Assembly: GCA_013377005.1 (NCBI GenBank)
Contig: JACABE010000015.1
Span: 1-64,000, forward strand
Length of the DNA stretch: 64,000 nt
Reading direction: 5' to 3'
DNA from: Bacteroidota bacterium
Lineage (GTDB): Bacteria > Bacteroidota > Bacteroidia > Bacteroidales > JACABE01
Shown: positions 8,267 to 17,458 of the stretch, one piece after another
Layout: the number at the start of each line of letters is the position of its first letter
Position numbering within the stretch: the first letter of the stretch is position 1
Translations under genes and position numbers: made by a program
Notes under the pieces: model-generated
Database searches by the model: none
What the model saw: only the letters and a program-made list of their open reading frames with translations
What the model was told of the DNA's origin: nothing

Positions 8267-9823
8267 TTATTTATTTTTTAAAGTAATGATGGGTATCAGC
8301 ATTTCTTCCATAGAAATACCACCATGCTGAAAGGTATTAATATAATAGCTAACATAATAATTGTAGTTATTAGGATATGCAAAAAAGTCATTGCTACGAG
8401 TAAAGATATAGGAGGAACTTACATTTAGTTTTGGTAAATACGCGTCTTGAGGTTTTTTAATTTCAAAAACATCTTTTGGGTTATAATCTAACATTTTACC
8501 AATTTTAAAACGCAAATTGGTATTGGTAGTTTTATCGCCTTTTACCTTAACTGGATTACTTACTCTAATAGAACCATGATCAGTTGTAATTACTACATTT
8601 ACATTTTTTTCACCCAAAAACTTTATGATATCAAATAACGGAGAATGTTCAAACCAAGATAGGGTTAAAGATCGGTATGCAGGTTCATCATCAGCAAGTT
8701 CACGAATGATATCCATTTCGGTACGTGCATGTGAAAGCATATCCACAAAATTATATACAATCACATTTAATTTATTTGCCATCAAATTAGGTAAGTTATC
8801 AACTAATTTTCTGCCAAAATTCAAATTTAGGACTTTATGATAGGAAGTTTTTATATCTATACCAAATCTTCGTAAATATTCATTTATTAAATCCGGTTCA
8901 AATTGATTTTTTGTTCCTTCTTCATCTTCATTGAGCCACAATTGGGGATATTTCTTTTCAATTTCAGAAGGTAAAAGTCCTGCAAACAATGAATTTCGAG
9001 CGTATTGTGTTACAGAAGGAAGGATGCTGTAATAAATTTCGTCGTTTTCAACGCGCAAATACTCTTCAATTTTAGGTTGTAGTGTTTTCCATTGGTCGTA
9101 TCTCAAGTTATCAACGACTAATAAAAAGGTAGGTTTATCTTCTTTTAATAGTGGAAAAACTTTCTCTTTCAGTATAGTATGTGATTGAATAGGTTTCTCG
9201 TTGGTAGAAGGTTTTAGCCAATCTACATAATTTCGTTCAATGTATTTGCAAAATTGGTGATTGGCTTCATTTTTTTGCATTTTAAGAATTTCAATAATAC
9301 CAGGGTCTTCTGATTTTCCTAATTCTAATTCCCAGTAAACGAGTTTTTTATAAATGTCAATCCATTCGTTAAAATTTAATCTGCCCGAAACATCCATGCT
9401 GATTTTACGAAACTCCTGTTGGTAGGAGTGTGTAGCTTTTTCGCTTTGTAATCGTTTGGTGTCTAAATTCTTTTTTAAACAAAGTAAAATTTGATTTGGA
9501 TTAACAGGTTTTATTAAATAATCAGATATTTTTGAACCAATAGCATCTTCCATAATAGATTCTTCTTCGCTCTTTGTAATCATTACTACTGGAATATTTG
9601 GGACGATATTTTTCATTTGAATTAGCGTCTCAATACCTGATAAACCTGGCATTTGTTCGTCTAAAAAGATGATATCAACGTTGTTTGATTTTACTAAATC
9701 TAAGGCTTCTCCTCCACTATTTGAAGTAATTACGTTGTAACCTTTTGCTGTTAGAAACATTACATGAGGTTTTAACAAATCAATTTCGTCATCAGCCCAA
9801 AGTATCGTTATTTTATCTGTCAT
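8267..9823 (-). CDS. porX: PorX-type response regulator with PglZ domain (T9SS regulator)
   Basis: A two-component regulator that in Porphyromonas and Flavobacterium controls type IX secretion together with the kinase PorY and the sigma factor SigP. The 518 residues have a receiver domain (about 1-122: ILWADDEIDLLKPHV, phosphoacceptor in IIFLDEQMPG, switch VVMITKSEEE, Lys in YLIKPVNP), a helical linker, and an alkaline-phosphatase-fold PglZ domain (LVVDNLRYDQW near 235, NFVDMLSHARTEMD near 362, VITTDHGSIRV near 418). There is no DNA-binding domain, as expected for PorX. First gene of an operon with tsaE and ald. Confidence 0.94.
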   Translation of the reverse strand: MTDKITILWADDEIDLLKPHVMFLTAKGYNVITSNSGGEALDLVKSNNVDIIFLDEQMPGLSGIETLIQMKNIVPNIPVVMITKSEEESIMEDAIGSKISDYLIKPVNPNQILLCLKKNLDTKRLQSEKATHSYQQEFRKISMDVSGRLNFNEWIDIYKKLVYWELELGKSEDPGIIEILKMQKNEANHQFCKYIERNYVDWLKPSTNEKPIQSHTILKEKVFPLLKEDKPTFLLVVDNLRYDQWKTLQPKIEEYLRVENDEIYYSILPSVTQYARNSLFAGLLPSEIEKKYPQLWLNEDEEGTKNQFEPDLINEYLRRFGIDIKTSYHKVLNLNFGRKLVDNLPNLMANKLNVIVYNFVDMLSHARTEMDIIRELADDEPAYRSLTLSWFEHSPLFDIIKFLGEKNVNVVITTDHGSIRVSNPVKVKGDKTTNTNLRFKIGKMLDYNPKDVFEIKKPQDAYLPKLNVSSSYIFTRSNDFFAYPNNYNYYVSYYINTFQHGGISMEEMLIPIITLKNK

Positions 9824-9887
9824 ATTAAAAATATTGTTGTTTTATAGTGAACGTGTAATTGCGGAAATTGTTATAAGCAATTATTCA

Positions 9888-9895
9888 CAAAATTA
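9888..9895 (-). promoter_or_regulatory. Candidate -7 box of the porX operon
   Basis: Minus-strand TAATTTTG, an exact TAnnTTTG match about 65 nt upstream of the porX start. No convincing -33 element was found. Confidence 0.4.
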
Positions 9896-10000
9896 CTTAA
9901 ATTAATCAAGCTAATATAATTTACTTAAAATTTACATTGACGATTTTTTTCAGAAACTTCATTGTAAATTTTCGTTATTTTGCAAAAAAATAATACAAAA

Positions 10001-11281
10001 ATGAATATTCTACTTTTAGGTTCCGGAGGCAGAGAACATGCATTAGCATGGAAAATAAAACAAAGTAAAAAACTAAATAAGCTTTATATAGCTCCCGGCA
10101 ATGCTGGTACAGCATTGTGTGGTACTAATGTTAGTATTGATTTGAATGATTTTGAAAAGATTAAATCATTTGTATTAGAAGAAAATATTTCGATGCTTAT
10201 AGTCGGACCTGAAACACCTTTGGTAGAAGGAATTCATGATTTTTTTCTTGCCGATAAAACAATTCAACATATTCCTGTAATCGGACCACAAAAAGCAGGT
10301 GCAATGCTTGAAGGCAGCAAAGATTTTTCAAAGAAATTTATGCTTAAACATGGTATTCCTACTGCGGCTTATAAAACTTTCACCAAAAGTCAATTGCGAG
10401 ATGGAGTTGTTTTTATTAATTCTTTAGAACCACCTTATGTATTGAAAGCAGATGGGTTGGCTGCAGGAAAAGGTGTTATTATTACCGAAAATCAAGGGGA
10501 AGCTGTGCAAATATTAAATTATATGCTGGCTGATGCTATGTTTGGAGAAGCTTCGTCAAAAGTAGTAATTGAAGAATATTTAAATGGAATAGAGCTTTCT
10601 GTTTTTGTGGCTACTGATGGGAATTCATATAAAATATTACCTGTTGCTAAAGATTACAAACGAATAGGAGAGGGGGATTCTGGTCCAAATACAGGTGGTA
10701 TGGGTTCTGTAAGTCATGTTCCTTTTGCCGATAAGGCTTTTATGCAAAAAGTGGAACAAAAAATTGTAATTCCTACCATTAATGGATTAAAAAATGATGG
10801 TATTCCTTACAAAGGATTTATTTTTATTGGATTGATGAATGTTAAAGGGGAACCTTATGTGATAGAATACAATGCTCGTTTGGGAGATCCTGAAACAGAA
10901 ACGGTAATACCTCGCATCAAAAGTGATATTATTGATTTATTTGAAGGAATTGCTAATGGAAATCTTGCCGAAAAAGAAATTGTTTTTGATGAACGTACTG
11001 CCGTTTGTGTAATGTTGGTTGCCAATGGTTATCCTGAGGCTTATGAAAAAGGAAAACTTATTAAAAATCTTGATAATGTAACTGATAGTATCGTGTTTCA
11101 TGCAGGTACAAAAACTGATACAAATGGAAATATTATAACAAATGGAGGCAGGGTAATTGCTATTACTTCTTTTGGCAATACTATTGAAGAAGCAAAAACA
11201 ATCTCTTTGAAAAATGCTGAAATTATCGATTTTGAAGGAAAATATTACCGTAAGGATATTGGGAAAGATTTGGTGATATAG
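10001..11281 (+). CDS. purD: Phosphoribosylamine--glycine ligase
   Basis: ATP-grasp enzyme that joins 5-phosphoribosylamine and glycine to GAR in purine synthesis. Start set at the ATG at 10001, where the canonical [19 protein letters not shown] begins; an upstream in-frame TTG adds nothing conserved. Other marks: [16 protein letters not shown] (near 62), [11 protein letters not shown] (near 145), [13 protein letters not shown] (near 228), [13 protein letters not shown] (near 288). 426 residues, normal length. TATTTTG at 9976-9982 is a one-base-short -7 box 18 nt before the start. Confidence 0.96.
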   Translation: MNILLLGSGGREHALAWKIKQSKKLNKLYIAPGNAGTALCGTNVSIDLNDFEKIKSFVLEENISMLIVGPETPLVEGIHDFFLADKTIQHIPVIGPQKAGAMLEGSKDFSKKFMLKHGIPTAAYKTFTKSQLRDGVVFINSLEPPYVLKADGLAAGKGVIITENQGEAVQILNYMLADAMFGEASSKVVIEEYLNGIELSVFVATDGNSYKILPVAKDYKRIGEGDSGPNTGGMGSVSHVPFADKAFMQKVEQKIVIPTINGLKNDGIPYKGFIFIGLMNVKGEPYVIEYNARLGDPETETVIPRIKSDIIDLFEGIANGNLAEKEIVFDERTAVCVMLVANGYPEAYEKGKLIKNLDNVTDSIVFHAGTKTDTNGNIITNGGRVIAITSFGNTIEEAKTISLKNAEIIDFEGKYYRKDIGKDLVI

Positions 11282-11339
11282 GGATTTGATGATTTGATGA
11301 TTCGTAAAGTAGAAAGTTACTTTAATAAATATATAATAA

Positions 11340-12197
11340 ATGCTTTATCTAACTCTTGCCATACTCACTTCTACAGCTATTTTGGTTTTATTTAAAATAT
11401 TCCCGAAATACGATATTCATATTTTACAAGCAATTGTAGTTAATTATATAACGGCTACTGCTCTTGGCTTTGCGATTCAATGGGATTCGTTTAGTGTTAA
11501 TACTGTTGTGCACGAAAACTGGTTCTTGTATGCTATTGTTATTGGTTGTGTCTTTATTATGACATTTCAGGTTTTTGCCTATTCTTCGCAAACTGTTGGT
11601 GTAGCAATTACAGCTATTTCGAGCAAAATATCGGTTGTAATTCCTGTTTTTGTTGGTGCTTTGTTGTATGCAAATGAAAGCTTGAGTCTGTTGAAAATAC
11701 TGGGCTTGGGGTTTGCAATTGTTTCTTTCTTATTGGTTTTTAATAACAATGCCAATTTTAAGATTAACCCTAGGTTTATTTTTCTGCCCATTATTTTGTT
11801 TCTTGTAAATGGGATGAATGATACCATAATGACTTATGCTCAACGAAAGTTTAATGGTTTTAATACCATGTTGTTTATTAGTTGTGTTTTTTTCTCTTCA
11901 TTAGTTGTAGGCGTAATTTGGCTAATTGTTAATTACTTTGCCCTTAAACAGAAGCTGTTGTTCAGAAATATTATTGCAGGTATATTGTTGGGAATTTTTA
12001 ATTTTTTGTCAACCTATTATTTTTTCAAAGGAGTAGCTGTTGTTGAAAGTGCTGTTTTCTTTCCGATTCTGAATGTTGGTATTGTAAGTTTATCAGCTTT
12101 ATGTGGCTATTTTGTATTTAAAGAAAAACTAAATCTGATTAATTGGATTGGGATATTGGTTGCTTTAGGAACCATTGTGTTTATTGCTAATGTATAA
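11340..12197 (+). CDS. DMT-superfamily (EamA-like) membrane permease
   Basis: A 285-residue protein made of about ten hydrophobic helices in two similar halves, the layout of EamA/DMT exporters. In the first half, QVFAYSSQTVGVAITAISSKISVVIPVFVGALLY matches the conserved EamA segment, and in the second half YYFFKGVAVVESAVFFPILNVGIVSLSALCGYFVFKEKL matches it again. The substrate cannot be deduced. It ends 11 nt before the IMPACT gene, so the two are likely cotranscribed. Confidence 0.85.
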   Translation: MLYLTLAILTSTAILVLFKIFPKYDIHILQAIVVNYITATALGFAIQWDSFSVNTVVHENWFLYAIVIGCVFIMTFQVFAYSSQTVGVAITAISSKISVVIPVFVGALLYANESLSLLKILGLGFAIVSFLLVFNNNANFKINPRFIFLPIILFLVNGMNDTIMTYAQRKFNGFNTMLFISCVFFSSLVVGVIWLIVNYFALKQKLLFRNIIAGILLGIFNFLSTYYFFKGVAVVESAVFFPILNVGIVSLSALCGYFVFKEKLNLINWIGILVALGTIVFIANV

Positions 12198-12208
12198 ATT
12201 TGCTTATT

Positions 12209-12823
12209 ATGTTGTTTGAAGATACGTATAAAACTATAAAAACCCGTTCTGAAGGTATTTACAAAGAAAAGGGAAGCAAATTTATAGCAGTTGCTTTGCC
12301 TGTAACTACCGAAAATGAGGTAAAAGAAGCATTGGCATTACTCAGAAAGGAATATTACGATGCCCGCCACCATTGTTATGCCTATATATTAGGCTTTGAT
12401 AAATCGGCATATCGTATCAATGATGACGGAGAGCCGTCGGGTACTGCGGGTCGCCCTATTCACGGACAATTGATGTCGAAAGATTTGACAAATACATTGG
12501 TTGTGGTTATTCGCTACTTTGGCGGAACAAAACTAGGTGTAAGCGGCTTAATTAATGCTTATAAAACTGCAACCAAAGAAGCGTTGGAAGAAGCTGAAAT
12601 CCTTGAGAAAATTGTAAACGATGTATATGAAATTAGCTTTGATTATTTGCAGATGAATGATGTGATGAAGCTCTTGAAGGATGAGAATCTACATCAATTC
12701 AATCAACAGTTTGAAACCACTTGCAGCTTGCAATTTTCGGTACGCAAAAACGATTCATCACGTTTATATGAAAGCTTCAGAAAGATTGAAAATCTAAATA
12801 TTAAGTTTGTAAGGACGGAATAA
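12209..12823 (+). CDS. IMPACT/YigZ family protein
   Basis: A 204-residue protein of the YigZ/IMPACT family, whose eukaryotic members affect GCN2 signalling and whose bacterial role is unsettled. ATG at 12209 is chosen over a TTG nine bases earlier. The signature block is present: ARHHCYAYILG (near 53), YRINDDGEPSGTAGRPI (near 70) and VVVIRYFGGTKLGVSGLINAY (near 97), followed by a ferredoxin-like C-terminal domain (about 135-200). Confidence 0.92.
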   Translation: MLFEDTYKTIKTRSEGIYKEKGSKFIAVALPVTTENEVKEALALLRKEYYDARHHCYAYILGFDKSAYRINDDGEPSGTAGRPIHGQLMSKDLTNTLVVVIRYFGGTKLGVSGLINAYKTATKEALEEAEILEKIVNDVYEISFDYLQMNDVMKLLKDENLHQFNQQFETTCSLQFSVRKNDSSRLYESFRKIENLNIKFVRTE

Positions 12824-13037
12824 ACATATCTTACAAAAGTATCTTTCTTAATTAATGTTTGTTTAATATAATGGTATTGGAGTTTTTGCAAAATGATACT
12901 ATAAATTATTGAATAGTTTTATAGATATTTTATCTCTCTATTTCAATAGTTTGTATTTTTTTTGTTTTGTTGTTGTAACTTTATACTAAACCTGTTCGTC
13001 TGATAATAAAATTGCGAGAAAATAATTACGTATTTGA

Positions 13038-13523
13038 ATGACAACTACTGAATATAACTGTTGTGTAGATGATTTTGCTGACGGCGTTTATCGCTTTATC
13101 CTCAAAAATATAAAAGATGAAGATAAAGCTAAGGACGTGGTGCAGGATTCTTTTATCAAAATGTGGGATAAAGTAGCTGATATTTCTAACGAAAAAGCAC
13201 GTTCTTATTTATTCACTACTGCTTACCATACCATGATTGACCAAATCAGAAGAGAGAAAAAGCAAACTACTTTAGATGATGCTTTTTTGAAAAGTCTGAC
13301 AATAGAAAACCATTATTCTGATTTAAAAGAAGTGCTGGATGCTGCATTGGAACAACTTCCTGAGATTCAGAAATCAGTAATTTTGCTGAGAGATTACGAA
13401 GGATATAGTTATGATGAAATAGGAGAAATTACCAATCTCAACGAGTCGCAGGTAAAAGTATATATTTACAGGGCACGATTATTTTTAAAAAATTACATAG
13501 GAGAGCTTGAAAGGGTTTTATAA
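13038..13523 (+). CDS. ECF-type RNA polymerase sigma-70 factor
   Basis: A 161-residue group 4 sigma factor. Region 2 spans about 12-75 (DKAKDVVQDSFIKMWDK, then ARSYLFTTAYHTMIDQIRREKK) and region 4 about 103-155 (LPEIQKSVILLRDYEGYSYDEIGEITNLNESQVKVYIYRARLFLK has the helix-turn-helix). No region 3. It is followed after 3 nt by a membrane protein that probably serves as its anti-sigma partner, then by a GIN/barrel protein. The 214 nt before the gene hold no confident promoter. Confidence 0.93.
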   Translation: MTTTEYNCCVDDFADGVYRFILKNIKDEDKAKDVVQDSFIKMWDKVADISNEKARSYLFTTAYHTMIDQIRREKKQTTLDDAFLKSLTIENHYSDLKEVLDAALEQLPEIQKSVILLRDYEGYSYDEIGEITNLNESQVKVYIYRARLFLKNYIGELERVL

Positions 13524-13526
13524 TAT

Positions 13527-14588
13527 ATGAACATCAGCAAAGATAATTACGAAATCTATATTCTCGATTATTACGAGGGAAAGCTTAACGAAAGCCAATC
13601 GCAAGAATTGTTGGCGTTTGTTGATGCTCATCCTGATGTAAAAGCCGAATTTGATGCTTTCGAAAACATAAGCCTTACCGAAGATACTTCTATACGATTT
13701 GAGTTTAAGGAATGTTTGAAAAAAGAAGCCATTTCATCGAGCCGTATGATTAATGTAAGCAATTATCAGGAGTTTTTTATTGCTGATTCGGAAGGCGATT
13801 TAAGCATTTTGCAAAAAAATCAATTAGAAAAATTCCGTTTGCTACATCCTAATTTAAACAACGAATATCATTTATTTCAATTAACAAAGCTCTCAGCCGA
13901 TAAAACTATTGTGTTTGAAAACAAACATCAATTAAAGAAATTCTCTATTTTTAATATACCTATTAATAAAAAAATATTTTATCAAACGGCTTCCATTGCA
14001 GCTTCTTTATTATTAATGGCTAGCGTTGCTACTTATTATTTTAGCAACAATACTAAAACAATACAATCAACCACCATCACTACTGCCGAAAACAATAAAA
14101 CAAAAACTATTGTCAAGTCTGTAATAAAACCATCTGAGCCTATTGCCAATGTCAAGCAAAATAAAAAACAGGTATTAACTACCAAAAACAAAAGACAAGA
14201 TTTATTGAAAGAGCCCATTCAAAATACAAAGCAATCTGAGGATTATAAAAATGATATTCCATTCTTAGCATCTATTCATTTGCAAAAAATAGATTTCGAA
14301 AGCCCTGTTTTAATTAACGATGAACACAGAAATTATTACACTTCCATCAATGATTTATTGGCTTTTGCCGACGATCAGATAGATAATAATACAGCCGAAA
14401 AAATTATTGACAACAAAAAAAATCGTCGTTTCGATTTTGATACTGATTTGCTAAAAAATCAACCCATTGCTGAAGCCGGAAGTTTCCTTAAAAATGCAGC
14501 CATTATTGGGTTTAGTAAAATAGAAGCAATAGGTTCGGATATCAAAAATACCTATGTGGCTTTAGAAAAAAAAGTTGGAAATAAGTAA
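13527..14588 (+). CDS. Single-pass membrane protein, probable anti-sigma factor
   Basis: 353 residues. The cytoplasmic N-terminus holds two copies of a roughly 60-residue module: NYEIYILDYYEGKLNESQSQEL (4-25) with a following PDVKAEFDAF, and NYQEFFIADSEGDLSILQKNQ (about 79-99) with PNLNNEYHLF. This acidic module is typical of Bacteroidota genes placed next to ECF sigma factors. One transmembrane helix follows at about 151-171 (ASIAASLLLMASVATYYF), then a Lys/Asn/Thr-rich periplasmic region with no recognised fold. Its position 3 nt after the sigma gene supports an anti-sigma role; the classical zinc motif (HxxxCxxC) is absent. Confidence 0.65.
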   Translation: MNISKDNYEIYILDYYEGKLNESQSQELLAFVDAHPDVKAEFDAFENISLTEDTSIRFEFKECLKKEAISSSRMINVSNYQEFFIADSEGDLSILQKNQLEKFRLLHPNLNNEYHLFQLTKLSADKTIVFENKHQLKKFSIFNIPINKKIFYQTASIAASLLLMASVATYYFSNNTKTIQSTTITTAENNKTKTIVKSVIKPSEPIANVKQNKKQVLTTKNKRQDLLKEPIQNTKQSEDYKNDIPFLASIHLQKIDFESPVLINDEHRNYYTSINDLLAFADDQIDNNTAEKIIDNKKNRRFDFDTDLLKNQPIAEAGSFLKNAAIIGFSKIEAIGSDIKNTYVALEKKVGNK

Positions 14589-14663
14589 TTAGCTTGTAAC
14601 AAAACCGACAAGTTTATCGTCACATTTTAAAATCAAATTTCATTCAATAAAAAAATCAATAAG

Positions 14664-16148
14664 ATGAAAAAATTAGTATCATTAATTACCGTATTCGTAT
14701 TATTATCAATCATACTTAAAGCTCAGAATTCAGATAGCGAATACAAAACCTATAATTTGCCTGTATTTACAGGAATTGAAGCCGGAGATCTTGCCAATGT
14801 GGTAATTTCTAATGGAAGTCAGCAAAGTGTGAAAGTGGAAAAAGACAACGATGGAGAAGCATCTTTAGAAGTGAAAGATAATATTTTAAAGATATCTTCA
14901 GGTACTATGACCAATTTTAGCAACGTAAAAATTATAATTGTTTGCACAGATTTAAAATATATTAAAGCATCGGGTGTTTCCAAAATAAAATCAAGCAATA
15001 CGATAAAATCAAACGAATTAAAAATTAAAGCCATGGGGGCTTCTAAAATAGATTTAGATATTGATGTTCAAAGTTTAACTACAGATATTTCTGGTGCTGC
15101 AAAACTTGTTTTAAAAGGAAATGCGATACAACATATTTCAGAAATCAGTGGTGCTTCCAATTTGAATGCAAAAGAACTTGATGTTGTAAAAATGGATGTT
15201 CAAGGCAGTGGTGTTGCCAAAGCCAATGTAAATGTAAAAACAGAACTATCGGGTGAATTATCAGGTGTAAGTTCTGTAAAATATGATCAGAAGCCTATTA
15301 TTGATAATTTAGGAGATAACGATGTAAAAACTGCTAAGAAAAATCGTGTAAATACAAGTGCCGATGATACAACCAAAGTTTCTCTGTTAGGAAGCAATAT
15401 TGAAGTAATTGATGGCAAAGAAACAAAAATATCGATTGGAAATACTGAGATGATTGTTGGTGATGATGGAAAAGTAAAAATTGAAAAGAAAGATAAAAAC
15501 AAGCCTTATGTACATCATTTCAAAGGACATTGGTCGGGTTTTGAATTAGGATTTAATGGTTATGTAAACAAAGATTTTGGAACAGCCCTTCCTGCCAAGT
15601 ATGACTTTTTGAAATTAAATGATGTTAAATCAATAGGCGTTAATTTGAATGTTTTTGAACTCAATGCAAATATAATTAATAACCGCTTTGGAGTAGTTTC
15701 AGGTATAGGTTTGCAGTGGAATAATTATCGATTCGACGATAATGTTGTGCTTGTTCCTGATTCGAGTACAATATATGGTTATCATAATACAGCTATAAAC
15801 AGTTATATAAAAAGTAAATTGGTTGAAAGCTGGGTAAGAGTGCCACTTTTCCTCGAATACCAAACTGCCAAAAAAAGAAGCAAACAATTTTATATTGCAG
15901 TAGGTGGTGTATTTGCATACAAAATAGGATCACACTCCAAACAAGTTAATTTTGAAGGTGGCGACAGAAATAAACCTAAGGTTTACAACGATTTTTATCT
16001 GAATCCTATTAAATTAGATGCTGAAGTCAGAGTAGGGTGGGGACCTGTTAAATTGTTTGCAAGTTATTCACTTACTCAAATGTTTAAAGAAAATAAAGGA
16101 CCGGAATTATATCCATACACAGTGGGTGTTACCCTTGTAAGCTGGTAG
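14664..16148 (+). CDS. Secreted protein with GIN domain (DUF2807) and C-terminal beta-barrel
   Basis: 494 residues with a signal peptide (1-20, ending LKAQ). Residues about 25-215 are a GIN-type repetitive beta structure (FTGIEAGDLANVVISNGS, KIIIVCTDLKYIKASGVSKIKS, repeated ISGAS/LSGVS turns), the so-called putative autotransporter adhesin head domain. A charged linker (about 215-285) leads to a porin-like barrel (WSGFELGFNGYVN to the terminal YTVGVTLVSW). The barrel should lie in the outer membrane with the GIN head attached. Likely the third gene of the ECF sigma unit (75 nt after the anti-sigma-like gene). Confidence 0.8.
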   Translation: MKKLVSLITVFVLLSIILKAQNSDSEYKTYNLPVFTGIEAGDLANVVISNGSQQSVKVEKDNDGEASLEVKDNILKISSGTMTNFSNVKIIIVCTDLKYIKASGVSKIKSSNTIKSNELKIKAMGASKIDLDIDVQSLTTDISGAAKLVLKGNAIQHISEISGASNLNAKELDVVKMDVQGSGVAKANVNVKTELSGELSGVSSVKYDQKPIIDNLGDNDVKTAKKNRVNTSADDTTKVSLLGSNIEVIDGKETKISIGNTEMIVGDDGKVKIEKKDKNKPYVHHFKGHWSGFELGFNGYVNKDFGTALPAKYDFLKLNDVKSIGVNLNVFELNANIINNRFGVVSGIGLQWNNYRFDDNVVLVPDSSTIYGYHNTAINSYIKSKLVESWVRVPLFLEYQTAKKRSKQFYIAVGGVFAYKIGSHSKQVNFEGGDRNKPKVYNDFYLNPIKLDAEVRVGWGPVKLFASYSLTQMFKENKGPELYPYTVGVTLVSW

Positions 16149-16155
16149 TAACGAC

Positions 16156-16182
16156 ATAGCTTTTCTTTAAAAGCTATTTTTT
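16156..16182 (+). terminator. Intrinsic terminator after the GIN/barrel gene
   Basis: Stem ATAGCTTTT (16156-16164) with AAAAGCTAT (16169-16177), 4-nt loop, then a T-run. It lies 8 nt after the stop codon. Confidence 0.8.
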
Positions 16183-16203
16183 CTCACAATTAGTTAAGTT
16201 TCG

Positions 16204-16235
16204 AAAAGTGTCAATTATGTTGGCACTTTTTTTTT
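16204..16235 (+). terminator. Second intrinsic terminator in tandem
   Basis: Stem 16204-16214 with 16220-16230 (one G-U pair), 5-nt loop, then eight or more T. Together with the hairpin at 16156 it isolates the ECF locus from the accessory patch. From here to 16471 I see only AT-rich sequence with no gene and no confident promoter. Confidence 0.75.
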
Positions 16236-16471
16236 AACGCGAATATTTACGTTTACAGAATATATCCTTTTCATTCGTGTTCTAAATTTTTATTATTTAT
16301 TGCAAATTATAAACTACAAATAAATTAATTAGAAACCAGATTTTGGTATAAAAACAAAAAATAAGCAGTCGTTTTTAATAATATTATTATTTGTTGAACG
16401 TTATTAATTCCGAATTAAAAGCAAATGCCGAAATGCTTTAAAAAAGTAGGCAAAATTAAAAATCAAGTATT

Positions 16472-16951
16472 ATGATAAACAACGAAGTTTCGGGTGTAAT
16501 AAATCAAACTACGCTCGATAAAATTTTACAAAATTTGGATGATGCTTATGCTCAAATTCCAGTATTAGTTACACTTTCGGTTCAGCAGCGCAAAGAACAC
16601 TATAAAATGGGCGATGCCAGTATTCCATTTGTGCAAAAAGCCCACGAAGAAGGCAAAAGTAACCCCGACTTAGTTCCTCCTTTTGTTGATTTGCCCGAAT
16701 TTAAAAAGGATATAGATTATGATGCGGCATTGATGCAAATAGAAATTCGTTTAACAAAACTAAGCGAAAGAGTTTCGGATACCCGTATGGTAGTGGGTTC
16801 GGAAGCTATGAATGCAGCTTTGGCTATTTACAATTATGTAAAACAAGCCGTAAAGCAAAATATTCCGGGTGCAAAATCGGCACACGAAAATCTAAAGGCA
16901 CGTTTTATGCACAAAAAACATGACGACGTTGCTCCTCCCACTACAGTGTAA
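16472..16951 (+). CDS. Conserved Bacteroidota hypothetical protein, all-helical
   Basis: A 159-residue protein without signal peptide or membrane segment, predicted almost wholly helical. Landmarks: QQRKEHYKMGDASIPFVQKAHE (about 38-59), PDLVPPFVDLPEFKKDI, then VGSEAMNAALAIYNYVKQAVK (about 107-127) and a Pro-rich tail APPTTV. From memory, proteins with the plan 'MGDxSxxFVxKA ... P(E/D)LVPP ... GSEAxxxALxxYNxVKxAxK' recur in many Bacteroidota as uncharacterised genes; that should be confirmed by search. It ends before a strong terminator, and just beyond lies a 21-nt-period array, which may be its functional partner. Confidence 0.8.
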   Translation: MINNEVSGVINQTTLDKILQNLDDAYAQIPVLVTLSVQQRKEHYKMGDASIPFVQKAHEEGKSNPDLVPPFVDLPEFKKDIDYDAALMQIEIRLTKLSERVSDTRMVVGSEAMNAALAIYNYVKQAVKQNIPGAKSAHENLKARFMHKKHDDVAPPTTV

Positions 16952-16975
16952 TTATTGTCTTTTTAACTGCAAAAC

Positions 16976-17016
16976 AAGAGCCTTGTAATTGATTGATTAC
17001 AAGGCTCTTTAGTTTT
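16976..17016 (+). terminator. Intrinsic terminator between the hypothetical gene and the 21-nt array
   Basis: Perfect 14-bp stem (16976-16989 with 16996-17009), 6-nt loop, followed by TTAGTTTTT. It ends transcription of the 159-residue gene, so the array that follows would need its own promoter or antisense transcription. Confidence 0.9.
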
Positions 17017-17061
17017 TGTGCTGTTGACATTCAATATTTTACAATAGGGGGTAAAACCACC

Positions 17062-17313
17062 GACGTCGATACTTTTTACCTCGATGTTGGTGGTTTTTAT
17101 ATCGAGCTCGGTGCTTTTTATATCAACTTCCACTCTTTTTTACTCGGGCTTTATATTTTTTGTATCATCATTCATTCTTTATGAATCAATATCCATTATT
17201 TTTATATCGAGCTCGATACTTTTTATATAAACGTCCATACTTTTTATATCAATACCCACTCTTTTTGTCTGGGCATTGAGTATTTTTACCTCGAGCTTGA
17301 GTGTTTGGCTGGG
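17062..17313. repeat. Twelve-unit tandem array with exact 21-nt period
   Basis: Twelve consecutive 21-nt units with no indels. On the plus strand they approximate GAGCTCGATACTTTTTATATC; the T5 run, the following A and the unit-end TC are the best conserved positions, while the hexamer varies (GACGTC, GAGCTC twice, AACGTC and others). The core TATCGAGCTCGATA at 17207-17218 and its neighbours is self-complementary. A decayed unit may precede it (17026-17046). The minus strand reads as heptads such as DIKSIEL, DIKSMDV and EVKSIDV, but stops occur in units 4 and 6. No other feature explains the array. Confidence 0.85.
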
Positions 17314-17338
17314 TATTGGGTTTAAAATAAAATCACCA

Positions 17339-17372
17339 TTTGATGATTTATAAATAAAAATTATTACATTTG
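17339..17372 (+). promoter_or_regulatory. Candidate promoter for the DUF6994-like pair
   Basis: TTTG at 17339-17342, 22 nt, then TACATTTG at 17365-17372 (exact TAnnTTTG). Spacing is close to the 19-21 nt usual for Bacteroidota. It points away from the 21-nt array and towards the gene at 17459. Confidence 0.5.
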
Positions 17373-17458
17373 TCGGGAATAAATATGACATTTATCATAC
17401 ATATATACAAGCTAGTGGCAAGCATAACACCGCTCTACAGTCAAAGAACGTATCAAGA

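Noticed and set aside
17062-17313. CRISPR array
   Set aside because: Units are 21 nt end to end with no unique spacers between fixed repeats, and no cas genes are present.
16993-17391. Two short frames (plus and minus) over the first 21-nt array
   Set aside because: Both follow from a period divisible by three. Each is closed by stops inside the array and lacks a promoter, so I report the array as a repeat and not as genes.
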